NCBI RefSeq assembly: GCF_002019665.1
Contig: NZ_KV917375.1
Location: 2,237,175 to 2,301,174 of the forward strand
DNA from: Sutcliffiella halmapala
GTDB lineage: Bacteria > Bacillota > Bacilli > Bacillales > Bacillaceae_I
Length of the DNA: 64,000 nt
Reading direction: 5' to 3'
Shown: piece by piece, positions 35,981 through 45,294 of the stretch
Position numbering within the stretch: position 1 is the first letter of the stretch
How the letters are laid out: each line of letters starts with the position of its first letter
Made by a program: the position numbers and the translations under genes
The notes under the pieces: model-generated
What the model was told of the DNA's origin: nothing
The model's database searches: none
What the model saw: only the letters and a program-made list of their open reading frames with translations

Positions 35981-37216
35981 TTATTGGTTTATTTCTCTAA
36001 GCTTTTGGTCTGAAGGTAAGAAGAAGGTGAGTAGTCCAATCAACGGTAGTGCTACGGCAAACATAATCGTATTATTTAAGCCAATCCAATCGGCTAAAAT
36101 CCCAAGAGCGACAGAACCAATCGCACCCATCCCAAATGCTAAACCAACAATTAAACCTGATACTAATCCAATTCTTCCAGGAACCAATTCTTGTGCATAG
36201 ACAACTGTAACTGAAAAACTAGAAAGAATGATAAATCCAATAATCGCCATTAATACGTAGGATAGAATAGGACCAGAAAAAGGAAGTAGTAATGCGACAG
36301 GAGCAGAACCTAGCATACTAACTAGAATCATATTCCTTTTACCAAATCTGTCTGCTAAAGGACCCCCGAAGAAGGTACCAACGGCTCCAGCCCCTAAAAA
36401 GATAAAGATATAAATTTGTGACTCTGAAATGGAAATCCCATAATTTTGTATGAGATAGAAAGGATAGAAATTTGTCATTCCAGCATGAAACCAAGAACGT
36501 GCAAATACTAAAAAGATTAGTAAGCTGATAGAAAATAATACTAGATTTTTATTTTGTGTCTGCGTTTTAGTAGCTATGGCTTTCTTTTTAGATACTAGTT
36601 TTGATTTTGCAATTTCCACTTGCTCTTTGTACCATTTCGCAATATAAAATAATAGAAATATTCCTAAAGCTGCAACGAATGTAAACCAAATGGCGCCAAA
36701 CTGTCCAAAAGGAATGAGCATATAAGCAGCTATTAATGGAGCTAACGCCTGACCAGAATTTCCGCCAACCTGATAAATGGATTGCGCTAATCCTCTACGG
36801 TTTCCAGCTGCCATATAGGCTACTCGTGACCCCTCAGGATGGAAGGTAGCGGAGCCAATACCTATAAACATAACAGAGACAATAATCACCCAATAAGAGG
36901 AAGCTACTGCCAAACCAATGATCCCAAAGAAGGAGAAGATAAGGCCCACAGGAAGAGCATATGGCGATGGCTTTTTATCTGTATATAGCCCAACTACTGG
37001 TTGAATGAGTGAGGAGGTCGCATTCAAAGCAAAACCAATTAGGCCGATTTGTGTGAATGTTAGTCCCATAGATTCCTGTAATACTGGAAATAAAGCCGGC
37101 ACGATAGCTTGTATCGCGTCATTAAGTAGGTGGACTAAGCCTATGATAAAAAGAATCGAATAAACGGTTTTATTTTCTGGTTGCTCGGTCGCAACCTTTA
37201 CTTTTTGTGCTAGCAT
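35981..37216 (-). CDS. MFS transporter, fosmidomycin-resistance (Fsr) type
   Basis: 411 residues, 12 predicted helices, with LVHLLNDAIQAIVPALFPVL in the first helix and YTDKKPSPY, FHPEGSR and QVGGNSGQALAPL, all typical of Fsr/YfnC-type carriers. It is probably an exporter; the natural substrate is unknown. Its promoter region faces that of the threonine aldolase gene. Confidence 0.85.
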   Translation of the reverse strand: MLAQKVKVATEQPENKTVYSILFIIGLVHLLNDAIQAIVPALFPVLQESMGLTFTQIGLIGFALNATSSLIQPVVGLYTDKKPSPYALPVGLIFSFFGIIGLAVASSYWVIIVSVMFIGIGSATFHPEGSRVAYMAAGNRRGLAQSIYQVGGNSGQALAPLIAAYMLIPFGQFGAIWFTFVAALGIFLLFYIAKWYKEQVEIAKSKLVSKKKAIATKTQTQNKNLVLFSISLLIFLVFARSWFHAGMTNFYPFYLIQNYGISISESQIYIFIFLGAGAVGTFFGGPLADRFGKRNMILVSMLGSAPVALLLPFSGPILSYVLMAIIGFIILSSFSVTVVYAQELVPGRIGLVSGLIVGLAFGMGAIGSVALGILADWIGLNNTIMFAVALPLIGLLTFFLPSDQKLREINQ

Positions 37217-37363
37217 ATTTTTTCTCCCTTACTCAGAATTATGATTATAATATCATGGAAAGAAACCAATTTGTAACAAAAATTTACGGTATACGAAATA
37301 AATTGATAAATAACGTATAAATAAGATAGACTAAAATAAAAAATGATAGGGGAGATAAATAGA

Positions 37364-38404
37364 ATGATAGATTTACGAAGTGATACAGTTACAAAGCCCA
37401 CAGAAGAAATGAGAAGAGCGTCTTACGAGGCAGAAGTAGGGGACGATGTATATAGAGAAGATCCTTCTGTAAGGAAGCTTGAAGAAAAGGCAGCAGAAAT
37501 TTTAGGAAAAGAAGCAGCTTTGTTTGTAACAAGTGGTACTCAAGGAAATCAAATTGCGGTATTGACGCATTGTCGCCCTGGAAATGAAATTCTATTAGAA
37601 TCCGATTCTCATATCTTTTACTACGAATCTGGGGCAGTAGCGGCACTAGCAGGGGTGCAAACAAGAACGATAAAAGGGGATAAGGGCCAAATGAATCCAG
37701 CAGATGTGTTTGCAGCTATTAGGCCAGAGGATCAGCACTTTCCAGAAACGGGACTGATTTGTATTGAAAACACGCATAATCGTGCAGGTGGTGCTGTCGT
37801 TCAAGTCGCCAATATGAGAGAAATCTATCATCATGCCAACGCTCATTCGATCCCAGTTCATGTAGATGGAGCAAGATTATTTAATGCTGCAGTAAGTGCA
37901 AACTGTTCGGTTCAAGATTTTACCAAGTACAGTGATACTGTGCAAATATGTTTATCGAAAGGACTTGGAGCTCCAATAGGCTCGATTCTAGCAGGTTCAG
38001 AAGATTTCATTAGAAGAGCAAGAAAATGGAGAAAACGCTTAGGTGGGGGATTAAGACAAGTTGGTATTATTGCAGCACCAGGGCTTGTTGCTTTGACGAA
38101 AATGACTGAAAGACTTGCAGAAGATCACGAGAACGCTCAATACTTAGCGAAGTCTATCAGAGAAATAGAAGGTTTATCTATCCTAAATTCAGTTGATACA
38201 AACATTGTTGTAGTAGAGGTAGCAGATCTAGGTTGTACCGCTGATCAATTTGTAGAAGCACTAAAACAAAAAGGCGTACTTGCAGTAACCTTTGGTCCAA
38301 CGTTAGTGCGGTTAACGACACATTATGATGTAACAAAAGCAAACATTACAACAGCAATTCAAGCAATAAATGAACTAACGAAAGAAGTAATAGGGGTAAA
38401 CTAG
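37364..38404 (+). CDS. ltaE: Low-specificity L-threonine aldolase
   Basis: 346 residues of a PLP fold-type I enzyme: MIDLRSDTVTKPT at the N-terminus, FVTSGTQGNQIA for the phosphate site, VDGARLFNAAV, and the PLP Lys in CLSKGLGAPIGS. It cleaves L-threonine and allo-threonine to glycine and acetaldehyde. ATG 37364 has AGGGGAG 9 nt upstream; the 37343 start precedes that site. The acetaldehyde dehydrogenase in this window could use its product, but it is 10 kb away. Confidence 0.92.
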   Translation: MIDLRSDTVTKPTEEMRRASYEAEVGDDVYREDPSVRKLEEKAAEILGKEAALFVTSGTQGNQIAVLTHCRPGNEILLESDSHIFYYESGAVAALAGVQTRTIKGDKGQMNPADVFAAIRPEDQHFPETGLICIENTHNRAGGAVVQVANMREIYHHANAHSIPVHVDGARLFNAAVSANCSVQDFTKYSDTVQICLSKGLGAPIGSILAGSEDFIRRARKWRKRLGGGLRQVGIIAAPGLVALTKMTERLAEDHENAQYLAKSIREIEGLSILNSVDTNIVVVEVADLGCTADQFVEALKQKGVLAVTFGPTLVRLTTHYDVTKANITTAIQAINELTKEVIGVN

Positions 38405-38494
38405 TGACTTGTCTTCATTAGGTTAGGGATGGGTGTTGATATTAGTAGGATTTATTTACCAATTGGTGCCAGGCGCTTTTCTCCAGTAAATAAC

Positions 38495-38527
38495 AAGACC
38501 CCTTCTACAATGAAGGGGTCACATTTT
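38495..38527. terminator. Terminator between converging genes
   Basis: Perfect 9-bp stem GACCCCTTC/GAAGGGGTC followed by ACATTTTA. Confidence 0.75.
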
Positions 38528-38551
38528 ATGCATGCACGATGTAAAAAGTCT

Positions 38552-40189
38552 TTATTTCACCAATTCTTTAACCGCATATTCCTTTAACTTGAATTTCTGT
38601 ATCTTACCAGAAGCTGTCATTGGGTATTCCTCGACAATTTCTACATAGAATGGAATTTTAAAGCGTGCTATTTTCCCCGTACAATATTCTTTGACTTCTA
38701 CAGCTGATAAAACTTCACCAGGCTTTACTTTAATAAATGCCGCAACCTGTTCACCAAGCCTCTCATCAGGAACACCGACTATTTGAACATCAAAGATTTT
38801 AGGATGACTATATAAAAATTCTTCAATTTCTCTTGGATAAATATTTTCTCCACCACGAATTATCATGTCTTTCAATCTGCCTGTAATCACTAAATAGCCT
38901 TCTTCATCCATGGTGGCAAGATCACCAGTATGAAGCCATGCTTCTCCATCGAGCGCAGTAGCAGTTTGTTCATCCATCTTATAATACCCTTTCATCACAT
39001 GGTAACCTCTTGTACAAAGCTCCCCTTGAACCCCATTAGGAACAGTTTCTCCAGTAGTTGGGTCAATGATTTTCACTTCCACATTTTCCAGCACTTTTCC
39101 AACAGTTGTAACTCTACGCTCAATGCTATCATCAGGACGAGTTTGTGTGATGACTGGCGAGGATTCAGTCTGTCCGTAAGCAATGGTAATCTCGGAAGCT
39201 CCCATATCATAGACAACCTTCTTCATCACCTCAGTTGGGCAAGTGGAACCTGCCATGATTCCTGTGCGCAAACTAGATAAATCATAATCATTAAAAGAAG
39301 GGTGATTTAGTTCTGCAATAAACATCGTAGGTACACCGTAAAGAGCAGTGCATTTTTCTTGTTCTATTGCTTTTAAAACGAGGGTAGGATCAAAGATAAC
39401 TAGCGGTACCATTGTGGCACCTGTAGCGACGGCAGCAAGTGTGCCCATCACGCAACCAAAACAATGGAAAAAAGGAACAGGAATACAAATCTTGTCTTGC
39501 GAAGTTATTTGCTGACATTCTGCTACATTAATAGCATTATTGATAATATTTGAATGAGTAAGCATTACACCTTTTGGAAAGCCAGTGGTACCTGAAGTAT
39601 ACTGCATATTAATTACTTCATCTGGATTCAAAGTATCTTGTCGTTCTTTTAAAGCTTCATCAGATACCGATGAACCTAATCGTACTAAGTGATTCCAGTT
39701 AAACATCCCGGTTTTTTGCTCATCACCTAGGTAAACAATATTTTTTAACTTAGGAAAGCGTGCAGACGATAAATGTCCAGGTGCTTGTTCCGTTAATTCT
39801 GGACATAATCCATATAGCATATCAAGATAGCTTACGCCCTTAAACTCGTCCATCAATAAAAGAGTGGTAGAATCCGATTGACGTAATAAATAATCTAGTT
39901 CTTGAGACTGGTAGCTTGTATTTACTGTAACTAAAACAGCTCCAATTTTTGCGCTAGCGTATTGAGTAATCACCCACTCTGGCTTGTTGGAAGCCCAAAC
40001 TGCTATATGATCACCTTTTTGAATACCTAAACTCATCAATCCTTTAGCTACAGTGTTACATATTTCTTGAAATTCCCTATATGTATAACGCAATTCATTC
40101 TCCACATAGACAACTGCTTCCTTGTCAGGATATTGTTTAGTGGTTTCATCAAGAAGATCACCAATTGTTTTATGTACCAAGTTTGCCAT
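38552..40189 (-). CDS. AMP-binding acyl-CoA synthetase (YngI-like)
   Basis: 545 residues, ANL superfamily: P-loop [34 protein letters not shown] and [20 protein letters not shown], with the C-terminal catalytic Lys in [14 protein letters not shown]. The short insert and sequence style are those of medium- or branched-chain fatty-acyl-CoA ligases such as B. subtilis YngI. It makes acyl-CoA from acid, ATP and CoA. No other fatty-acid or leucine breakdown genes are adjacent. AGGAGG precedes the ATG. Confidence 0.87.
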   Translation of the reverse strand: MANLVHKTIGDLLDETTKQYPDKEAVVYVENELRYTYREFQEICNTVAKGLMSLGIQKGDHIAVWASNKPEWVITQYASAKIGAVLVTVNTSYQSQELDYLLRQSDSTTLLLMDEFKGVSYLDMLYGLCPELTEQAPGHLSSARFPKLKNIVYLGDEQKTGMFNWNHLVRLGSSVSDEALKERQDTLNPDEVINMQYTSGTTGFPKGVMLTHSNIINNAINVAECQQITSQDKICIPVPFFHCFGCVMGTLAAVATGATMVPLVIFDPTLVLKAIEQEKCTALYGVPTMFIAELNHPSFNDYDLSSLRTGIMAGSTCPTEVMKKVVYDMGASEITIAYGQTESSPVITQTRPDDSIERRVTTVGKVLENVEVKIIDPTTGETVPNGVQGELCTRGYHVMKGYYKMDEQTATALDGEAWLHTGDLATMDEEGYLVITGRLKDMIIRGGENIYPREIEEFLYSHPKIFDVQIVGVPDERLGEQVAAFIKVKPGEVLSAVEVKEYCTGKIARFKIPFYVEIVEEYPMTASGKIQKFKLKEYAVKELVK

Positions 40190-40249
40190 TTTTGCTACCT
40201 CCTAAATAAGCTGATAACTAAATATTAGTACGAATCTTCAGAAAAATCA

Positions 40250-40297
40250 AATGAAGAAGAAAGATTAGCTGCTATTTGCAACAGCTAATCTTTCTTC
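40250..40297 (-). terminator. Strong terminator overlapping the end of the coiled-coil gene
   Basis: Perfect 16-bp stem GAAGAAAGATTAGCTG/CAGCTAATCTTTCTTC; the last codons of the gene lie inside it. Confidence 0.85.
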
Positions 40298-41073
40298 ACT
40301 TCCTCATTTTCTGAGTGTTTTTTATCTACATTAATCGGAAATTTATGAACGACTCGTTCTTTACTGCTGAAAATAGTGCTGAAATAGTGCAGTGTTTGCT
40401 TATACTTTGTTTCAATAGATTGGATAGCAGATTCGAGTTTTTCTATCATCATACTACGTAGGCTATCCAGTTGTTTCGCCATTTGCTGCGAATTCACATC
40501 TTGCTTATCCATTCTTTCCATTACCGTTTTGTGGAACATGTCTTGTACTTCTAATTTATCGTTAATTTGTTGGTAAAAAGTTTCTTGTTCTTTCATTTTA
40601 TTTTGAATATCAAGATAAAGTTTTTCGTAATCCTCGAGCTTATTGTGTATTTTTCTTGTTAAATCTTCTTGAAAAGATAGTTGATCAATGGTTGCTTGAC
40701 TCATTAGTTTTTCTTCTTCTAAAATTCTGCTAACCTCTTCGCTAATGGTCTCTAAGTTATTTAACCGATGAATTACTTCCTTATTATTCAACTCATTTAA
40801 TTGTACTTCGCCTCTAAATTGTTCATTTATCATTTCCTGGTCTTGCAATTTACTCAATAGGTGCAAATATTGGGTATGCTGCTCAGAACTAGCATCCTCC
40901 AATTTATCATTTATAGAGGTTACAGAATCTGAAAGAGCATGATTTGTTTGCTCTTGTATGGTTAAAAATTCTGCGAGATAATTTTTTTTCAGCATCGTTT
41001 GGTTAGTTGTTGTCATAGTAGAAGGGTCCAGGTAGATCTTGGGCTGAGGATGAATTTGTTTAGGTTCTGTCAT
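40285..41073 (-). CDS. Coiled-coil protein, function unknown
   Basis: 262 residues, hydrophilic. Residues about 35-225 are nearly continuous helical heptads rich in Glu/Gln/Asn/Lys with repeated Q(D/E)...N(D/K)KLE blocks (INDKLED, IHNKLEDYEK, INDKLEVQD), suggesting internal duplication. There is no signal peptide or membrane segment. It could be a filament or scaffold protein; I recognise no family. The ATG at 41073 has GGAGTGG upstream. Confidence 0.7.
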   Translation of the reverse strand: MTEPKQIHPQPKIYLDPSTMTTTNQTMLKKNYLAEFLTIQEQTNHALSDSVTSINDKLEDASSEQHTQYLHLLSKLQDQEMINEQFRGEVQLNELNNKEVIHRLNNLETISEEVSRILEEEKLMSQATIDQLSFQEDLTRKIHNKLEDYEKLYLDIQNKMKEQETFYQQINDKLEVQDMFHKTVMERMDKQDVNSQQMAKQLDSLRSMMIEKLESAIQSIETKYKQTLHYFSTIFSSKERVVHKFPINVDKKHSENEEVKKD

Positions 41074-41195
41074 GCTGCTACCACTCCTTAATATTGTAAA
41101 GCGGAAAGAGAAAGGGATAATGTATCATATGACAAAATAGCGGAATTGCTCTTTTTTAGATTGACTACCTGAAAAAGTATGGTTACCTGTGAAAC

Positions 41196-41239
41196 TCCCT
41201 GATGATTTCCGTGCTAGGTGTTCGCTTCCCGTAATCAAT
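41196..41239 (-). repeat. Eroded, internally deleted copy of the dispersed GC-rich element
   Basis: Read on the minus strand, ATTGATTACGGGAAGCGAAC is followed by ACCTAGCACGG and AAATCATCAGGGAG, the tail of the family (GGAAAGCGA..ACC..G.ACGGAAATC). The 5' TTGATT end is fused to the 3' half, so the middle is missing. Confidence 0.6.
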
Positions 41240-41324
41240 ATTTTGTAACATAGATAGCCCTTAAGTTATTAGTTAATATATGTAACAGTTTAGTAGCGGT
41301 ATTGTTTGTCTTATTCCTTGAATT

Positions 41325-41372
41325 GAAAAAAGAAAGGGGAGTAAGAATCTATTGTAAGATTTTTACTCCCCT
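41325..41372 (-). terminator. Terminator of the MMPL gene
   Basis: Stem AGGGGAGTAA/TTACTCCCCT with inner pairing; the A-rich left flank gives a U-tract on the minus strand. Confidence 0.85.
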
Positions 41373-41380
41373 AGAACAAC

Positions 41381-43537
41381 TTAATCTCTTGAAGCTTTAG
41401 TTATTTTTGTTTTTCCAAAAAACCACCAGTTCCAATCACCTAGAAGTTTCATAAAGGCAGGAACGAGTATCATCCGAACAATAGTTGCATCAATGAAAAT
41501 TGCAAGCGCAATACCAACTCCTAATTGTTTGACAGGCATTACATCTGTAAAGGCAAATGCCCCAGTTACTACAATCATGATGGCAGCAGCAGATGTAATA
41601 ATTTTACTTGTTACGGTTAAACCTTCTAGTGTAGCAGAATCATTATCACCGCTCTGTAAATAATTCTCATGAATTCGGGAAATAAGAAACACTTCATAAT
41701 CCATACTTAACGAAAACACAATAGAGAAAACAAAGATAGGGAGGATAAGAGCTAAAGAAACGGGTTCCATCCCCAAATGGCCTTCTTGGAAGATCCAAAC
41801 TACTATTCCGAAAGTTGCTGCTAAACTTAAAATGTTCATCAATATAGCTTTTATAGGTATTAACAGAGATTTAAAAGCTGCAAGTAAAATAAAGAATGTA
41901 GTTAACACAATAAACGCAAATCCATAAGGAGCCTTCTTGATGATTTCATCAAAAATCTCCTGTTCAAACTTAGGTGTTCCACCGATATGCAATGTCAAAT
42001 CCGTATAGTTGGTTTCCCAATGTTTCACCCAACTCTGAGCAGCTTTTTCAGATTCGAAGTAAACATGAAAAAGCATCATATTAGAAGTTGTGAAATTATC
42101 CAATAACGGCATTAATGATGCCTTTGCTTCAGGTTGTTGGAGTGATTGATAGAACATTTCTGCACTTTCGAGTCCTGATAGGGAAAAGGGAGATTCAATC
42201 ATTGTCACGTCATCAGATTTAGCGATTTCCTCCGTCAACGCTTCAGCTTGTAATAGATTTTCTTCTTTTAATATATCATCTTCTATCTCCATGATAATCA
42301 CTGCTTTTACATCATCACTTTTATTCTCTTCCACAAAGTTTTCTGCAAATGTATCATAAGCTACTCGTGATTCATAGGAAAGGGGTAAGGCATCGATACC
42401 CGGCACTGTTAAATTCATATCTTTTACAGGAATAAGTGCACTTATTAAAAGAATAAGTGTCACAATAGCCATAATTACCGGTCGTTTCATTACAAAGGAT
42501 GCAAAATTCCTCCATAGGGAAGACCTTTCTTTGGATACTTTTATGATGGAATAACGGTTAATGTTTTTGCCGATAAGTGAAAGCATGGCTGGTAGGAACG
42601 TAATAGCAGATAAAACAGAGACGAACACAACTGTCATTCCACCTAAAGCAACATTTCGAAAAATATCTATTTCGATAAACATTAGTCCTAATAACCCAAT
42701 AAATACGCATAATCCAGAAAATATAATCGATCTTCCGGCTGTTAAAACCGTGACTTCAATAGCTTCTTTAATGGAACGCTTTTGAACTTCTTCTCTAAAT
42801 CTGTCAATAAACAATAAAGCAAAGTCAATACTTAAAGCCAGACCAATCATCGGTACTATATTTAATATGAAAATCGTTAAATTCATTTGGTGGCTAAAGA
42901 AGTACATAATCCCCATGGTAGAAACGATCGAAACAATTCCAATTAGTAATGGTATTCCTGCGGCAATCAAACTCCCAAAGGCTAGTAATAAGATAATAAG
43001 TGCAATAGGTAAAGCTATCATTTCAGCTTTAGCTAAATCTTTTTGGCTAGCTACATTTAAATCTTCTTCGATTACAGGTCCACCCGTCATCGAAACTGTT
43101 AACCCATCTTCATTAGATAATGCTGAAGAGAGTTGTTCTAATTCTTTTCCGATATTTTCAGGATGCTCGTGGTAGGAAAGGATTCCATAAGCCAGATTAT
43201 CACGCATCATGTTATCCTGAATAAAGGGGCTAATAATCGTACTCGCAGTACTTACGGTTTCTAATCTTTCAAAAGTAGCAGTTATGTATGATTCAAAGGA
43301 TTCCATTGTCACTTCTGGCTCTTTCTCAAAAAGAACAATGATAGAAGATTGATCTTGCTTAAATTCCTCTGCTAATATGGCTTGCGTCTTTTGATAACTT
43401 CCATCAAATTCAAAACCGTTACCACTAAGTACAGATGGCAGTTTAGAAGCAAAGTATCCAAAAAATATAATAAAAATACACCATGCCACCACTACCCATT
43501 TTCTTTTCTCATAAATGAATCCACCAAAACCTCTCAA
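41381..43537 (-). CDS. MMPL/RND-family membrane transporter
   Basis: About 718 residues. Two repeats each have one helix, a large extracytoplasmic domain and five helices; GLALSIDFALLFIDRFREE and FSLSMDYEVFLISRIHE mark the conserved Asp-containing helices of MMPL proteins. It probably exports lipids or drugs using proton motive force. The open frame runs to 43858 through a repeat element, which is spurious. GGAGG at 43546-43550 is 8 nt from TTG 43537 but only 2 nt from ATG 43543; I favour the TTG, though both give nearly the same protein. Confidence 0.83.
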   Translation of the reverse strand: MRGFGGFIYEKRKWVVVAWCIFIIFFGYFASKLPSVLSGNGFEFDGSYQKTQAILAEEFKQDQSSIIVLFEKEPEVTMESFESYITATFERLETVSTASTIISPFIQDNMMRDNLAYGILSYHEHPENIGKELEQLSSALSNEDGLTVSMTGGPVIEEDLNVASQKDLAKAEMIALPIALIILLLAFGSLIAAGIPLLIGIVSIVSTMGIMYFFSHQMNLTIFILNIVPMIGLALSIDFALLFIDRFREEVQKRSIKEAIEVTVLTAGRSIIFSGLCVFIGLLGLMFIEIDIFRNVALGGMTVVFVSVLSAITFLPAMLSLIGKNINRYSIIKVSKERSSLWRNFASFVMKRPVIMAIVTLILLISALIPVKDMNLTVPGIDALPLSYESRVAYDTFAENFVEENKSDDVKAVIIMEIEDDILKEENLLQAEALTEEIAKSDDVTMIESPFSLSGLESAEMFYQSLQQPEAKASLMPLLDNFTTSNMMLFHVYFESEKAAQSWVKHWETNYTDLTLHIGGTPKFEQEIFDEIIKKAPYGFAFIVLTTFFILLAAFKSLLIPIKAILMNILSLAATFGIVVWIFQEGHLGMEPVSLALILPIFVFSIVFSLSMDYEVFLISRIHENYLQSGDNDSATLEGLTVTSKIITSAAAIMIVVTGAFAFTDVMPVKQLGVGIALAIFIDATIVRMILVPAFMKLLGDWNWWFFGKTKITKASRD

Positions 43538-44270
43538 TAACATCTCCTCCGAAATATGTATTAACACTAAACTAAAAATCCCCAATAAAAAACATTCCTG
43601 ATTTTTCCATAGAATTGACCTAACTTCATAATTAACAATAAACTCTTTTCTTAATGGTAAGCCGCCCATACAAACAAAATTTGCAAATTTGCACCTTGGA
43701 TAAGGAAAAAGTGAAGCGTCAAATATCCCCGTCTCCCCTGTAGATTGTAGTGCAAGGCGTGAGACTCCTGCGGGAATGCGAGTCGAAGGGAGACCCCGCA
43801 GGCGCTTTATCGCCGAGGAGGCTCCCGAGGCCGCCCGCGGAAAGCGATCGCCTGGCACGGAAATCTACAGGGCGTTCAAAGGGGTCACTTTATATTTTAA
43901 GGATAGCCAATCTAAAAGTTAATGAAAGATAGACTCAACTAAAAGTAAATATACGCTTAACATTATCATATCATCACTTAATATTGTATATAAAGAATAC
44001 GCCTTTAATTCAAAGTATATTAAGTAGAAATTCATAATATAAGAAAAAGAAGAAGACTATAATTAAATGTCTTCTCCTTTTAATGCAGCTATTCACGGTG
44101 TGGTGGGCGTAACGTGTATTTCTTAAAAATGAAAGTGCTCGAATTTTGAAAAATTCCTATATGGAAGACCATTGGCGGTGGTCTTCGTTAAAATTAAGAA
44201 GGTGTGAGAAGGGCCTTAATCTTGGCTATGCAGGTGGCGGTAGAAAGGCTTTACGTTCCCAAAAGAAGTG
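43538..44270. other. Long gene-free interval between cotX and the MMPL gene
   Basis: 733 nt. Contains the full GC-rich element at 43736-43872, a hairpin GAAGACCA/TGGTCTTC (44164-44186) and an AGAAGAC/GTCTTCT hairpin near 44050-44080 followed by CCTTTT. A Gly-rich frame near 44210 is discussed under rejected items. I see no real gene. Confidence 0.6.
43736..43872 (+). repeat. Full copy of the dispersed GC-rich inverted-repeat element
   Basis: 137 bp with perfect 11-bp terminal inverted repeats CCCTGTAGATT/AATCTACAGGG. Inside are GAGACTCCTGCGGG, GGGAGACCCCGCAGG (forming a CCTGCGGG/CCCGCAGG stem), GGCGCTTTATCGCC, GAGGAGGCTCCCG and CCGCCCGCGGAAAGCG. GC content is far above its surroundings. It has no coding capacity of its own. 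Confidence 0.9.
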
Positions 44271-44750
44271 TTACAGAATGTCTACTCTAACAACTAAAGC
44301 TAATAGAATTTGAAGAAGTAATTGAATGTTGATGACTAAATCAGTGTCTGTAGTTGTAACTCTTACACCACATGAGTTCTGAATATACGTTTGTTGGCGA
44401 TTTACTTGTACAGTTTTTGATGATTGTAACAACTCTTGCGTTATTAGTTCTGCTTTTGAACTGTCAGCGATAGAGACACTAATTACTAAAACAATTGCCG
44501 CTTGAATTGCTGCCTGTAAAGATACTGCTATTTTTGTATCTGTTGTTGTTACTTCAACATCTTTTGAATCTTTAATTACGATCTGCTCATATGATTGTTG
44601 GATCATTTTGTTTACTTGAGCTGAATCTTGATAAACAGCACTGTCATCTAATGGATGTCTTCCACTAGGATCAAGTGCACTCCAGTTGCTTCCACAACCG
44701 CTGTTGCATGAACCTCTACTTCCGAATAACCAGTTATCAACTTGACTCAT
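44271..44750 (-). CDS. cotX: Spore coat protein CotX-like
   Basis: 159 residues. A Cys/Gly/Ser-rich head (SRGSCNSGCGSNW) is followed by two copies of the coat protein X/V domain: QIVIKDSKDVEVTTTDTKIAVSLQ... and TYIQNSCGVRVTTTDTDLVINIQ.... CotX belongs to the insoluble outer coat/crust of Bacillus spores. The gene follows a small gene by 26 nt, as in cotV-W-X clusters, and ends near a hairpin. GGGGAATT lies upstream of the ATG. Confidence 0.87.
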   Translation of the reverse strand: MSQVDNWLFGSRGSCNSGCGSNWSALDPSGRHPLDDSAVYQDSAQVNKMIQQSYEQIVIKDSKDVEVTTTDTKIAVSLQAAIQAAIVLVISVSIADSSKAELITQELLQSSKTVQVNRQQTYIQNSCGVRVTTTDTDLVINIQLLLQILLALVVRVDIL

Positions 44751-44776
44751 TTATAAATTCCCCCATTTTATCCCTT

Positions 44777-44980
44777 TTATTTTTTTTCTTGTTTTTGAAG
44801 CTTTTGAAAAGATTCCTGTAAATCCAGAACTAATTTTTTTAATTGTGATTTCTGCTCATTTGTGAAATTATCATTGCTAAGCTTAACATTGTGCTTTCTT
44901 AGTAAGTTATCTAATAAAAGATTTGTGCTAGTTTGAGAGAGCTTCGAAATCTCATCTTGCATATCATTACGATCTACCAT
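44777..44980 (-). CDS. Small helical protein preceding cotX (CotW-like?)
   Basis: 67 residues, all helical and charged (NLLLDNLLRKHNVKL, LKKLVLDLQESFQKLQ). Its position just ahead of cotX suggests a crust protein related to CotW, but the sequence alone does not prove it. AAGGAGGTG precedes the ATG, and a sigma-K-like -10 lies 29 nt upstream, so it heads a probable late mother-cell operon with cotX. Confidence 0.6.
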   Translation of the reverse strand: MVDRNDMQDEISKLSQTSTNLLLDNLLRKHNVKLSNDNFTNEQKSQLKKLVLDLQESFQKLQKQEKK

Positions 44981-45008
44981 TTACACACCTCCTTTTCCTT
45001 CCTCACAA

Positions 45009-45017
45009 CATTCTATG
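45009..45017 (-). promoter_or_regulatory. Candidate sigma-K -10 element
   Basis: Minus strand CATAGAATG fits CATANNNT(A) in 8 of 9 positions. An AC dinucleotide lies in a loosely suitable -35 position (CCACTC). Confidence 0.42.
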
Positions 45018-45196
45018 TAAAAGTGAGAGAAGAGAGTGGACAAACAGCCTCTATCAAATGACCATTTTTCACTATTTTTAATAGAATGGGTGGAAAGAAT
45101 AGAGAAACATCCATTTAATAGATGGGAATAGAATGGAAGCTTGTGGTGGGGAAGAAGTATTGATTTTTGGTAGAATCAACCGATATCGATAGCTAA

Positions 45197-45246
45197 CAAA
45201 AAAACGCTAACCTCCTATTTGAGATTAGCGTTTTTTGACCAGTCTG
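45197..45246. terminator. Bidirectional terminator of the Gfo/Idh gene
   Basis: AAAACGCTAACCTC/GAGATTAGCGTTTT stem with one mismatch, A-run on the left and T-run on the right. Confidence 0.8.
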
Positions 45247-45294
45247 ATTATTGTTAAGTTTAGGTAATGTTTAGCTGCGCAGCCTCTGTCTTAC

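Larger units (their letters stand above)
41074..41380. other. Gene-free interval with a repeat remnant and the MMPL terminator
   Basis: 307 nt. Contains the eroded element at 41196-41239 and the terminator at 41325-41372; the promoter of the coiled-coil gene should lie near 41080-41160, but I see no clear hexamers. Confidence 0.5.
44981..45294. other. Gene-free interval upstream of the coat operon
   Basis: 314 nt. It holds the sigma-K-like element and the terminator at 45197-45246; nothing else stands out. Confidence 0.5.

Noticed and set aside
43543-43858. An open frame extending the MMPL gene upstream by about 105 residues
   Set aside because: It runs through the GC-rich repeat element and has no ribosome site; the MMPL family starts at the first helix and GGAGG is at 43546.
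44200-44290. A plus-strand frame with LGYAGGG, reminiscent of YjcZ-type sporulation peptides
   Set aside because: It has no hydrophobic helix, no start with a ribosome site, and runs into cotX on the opposite strand.
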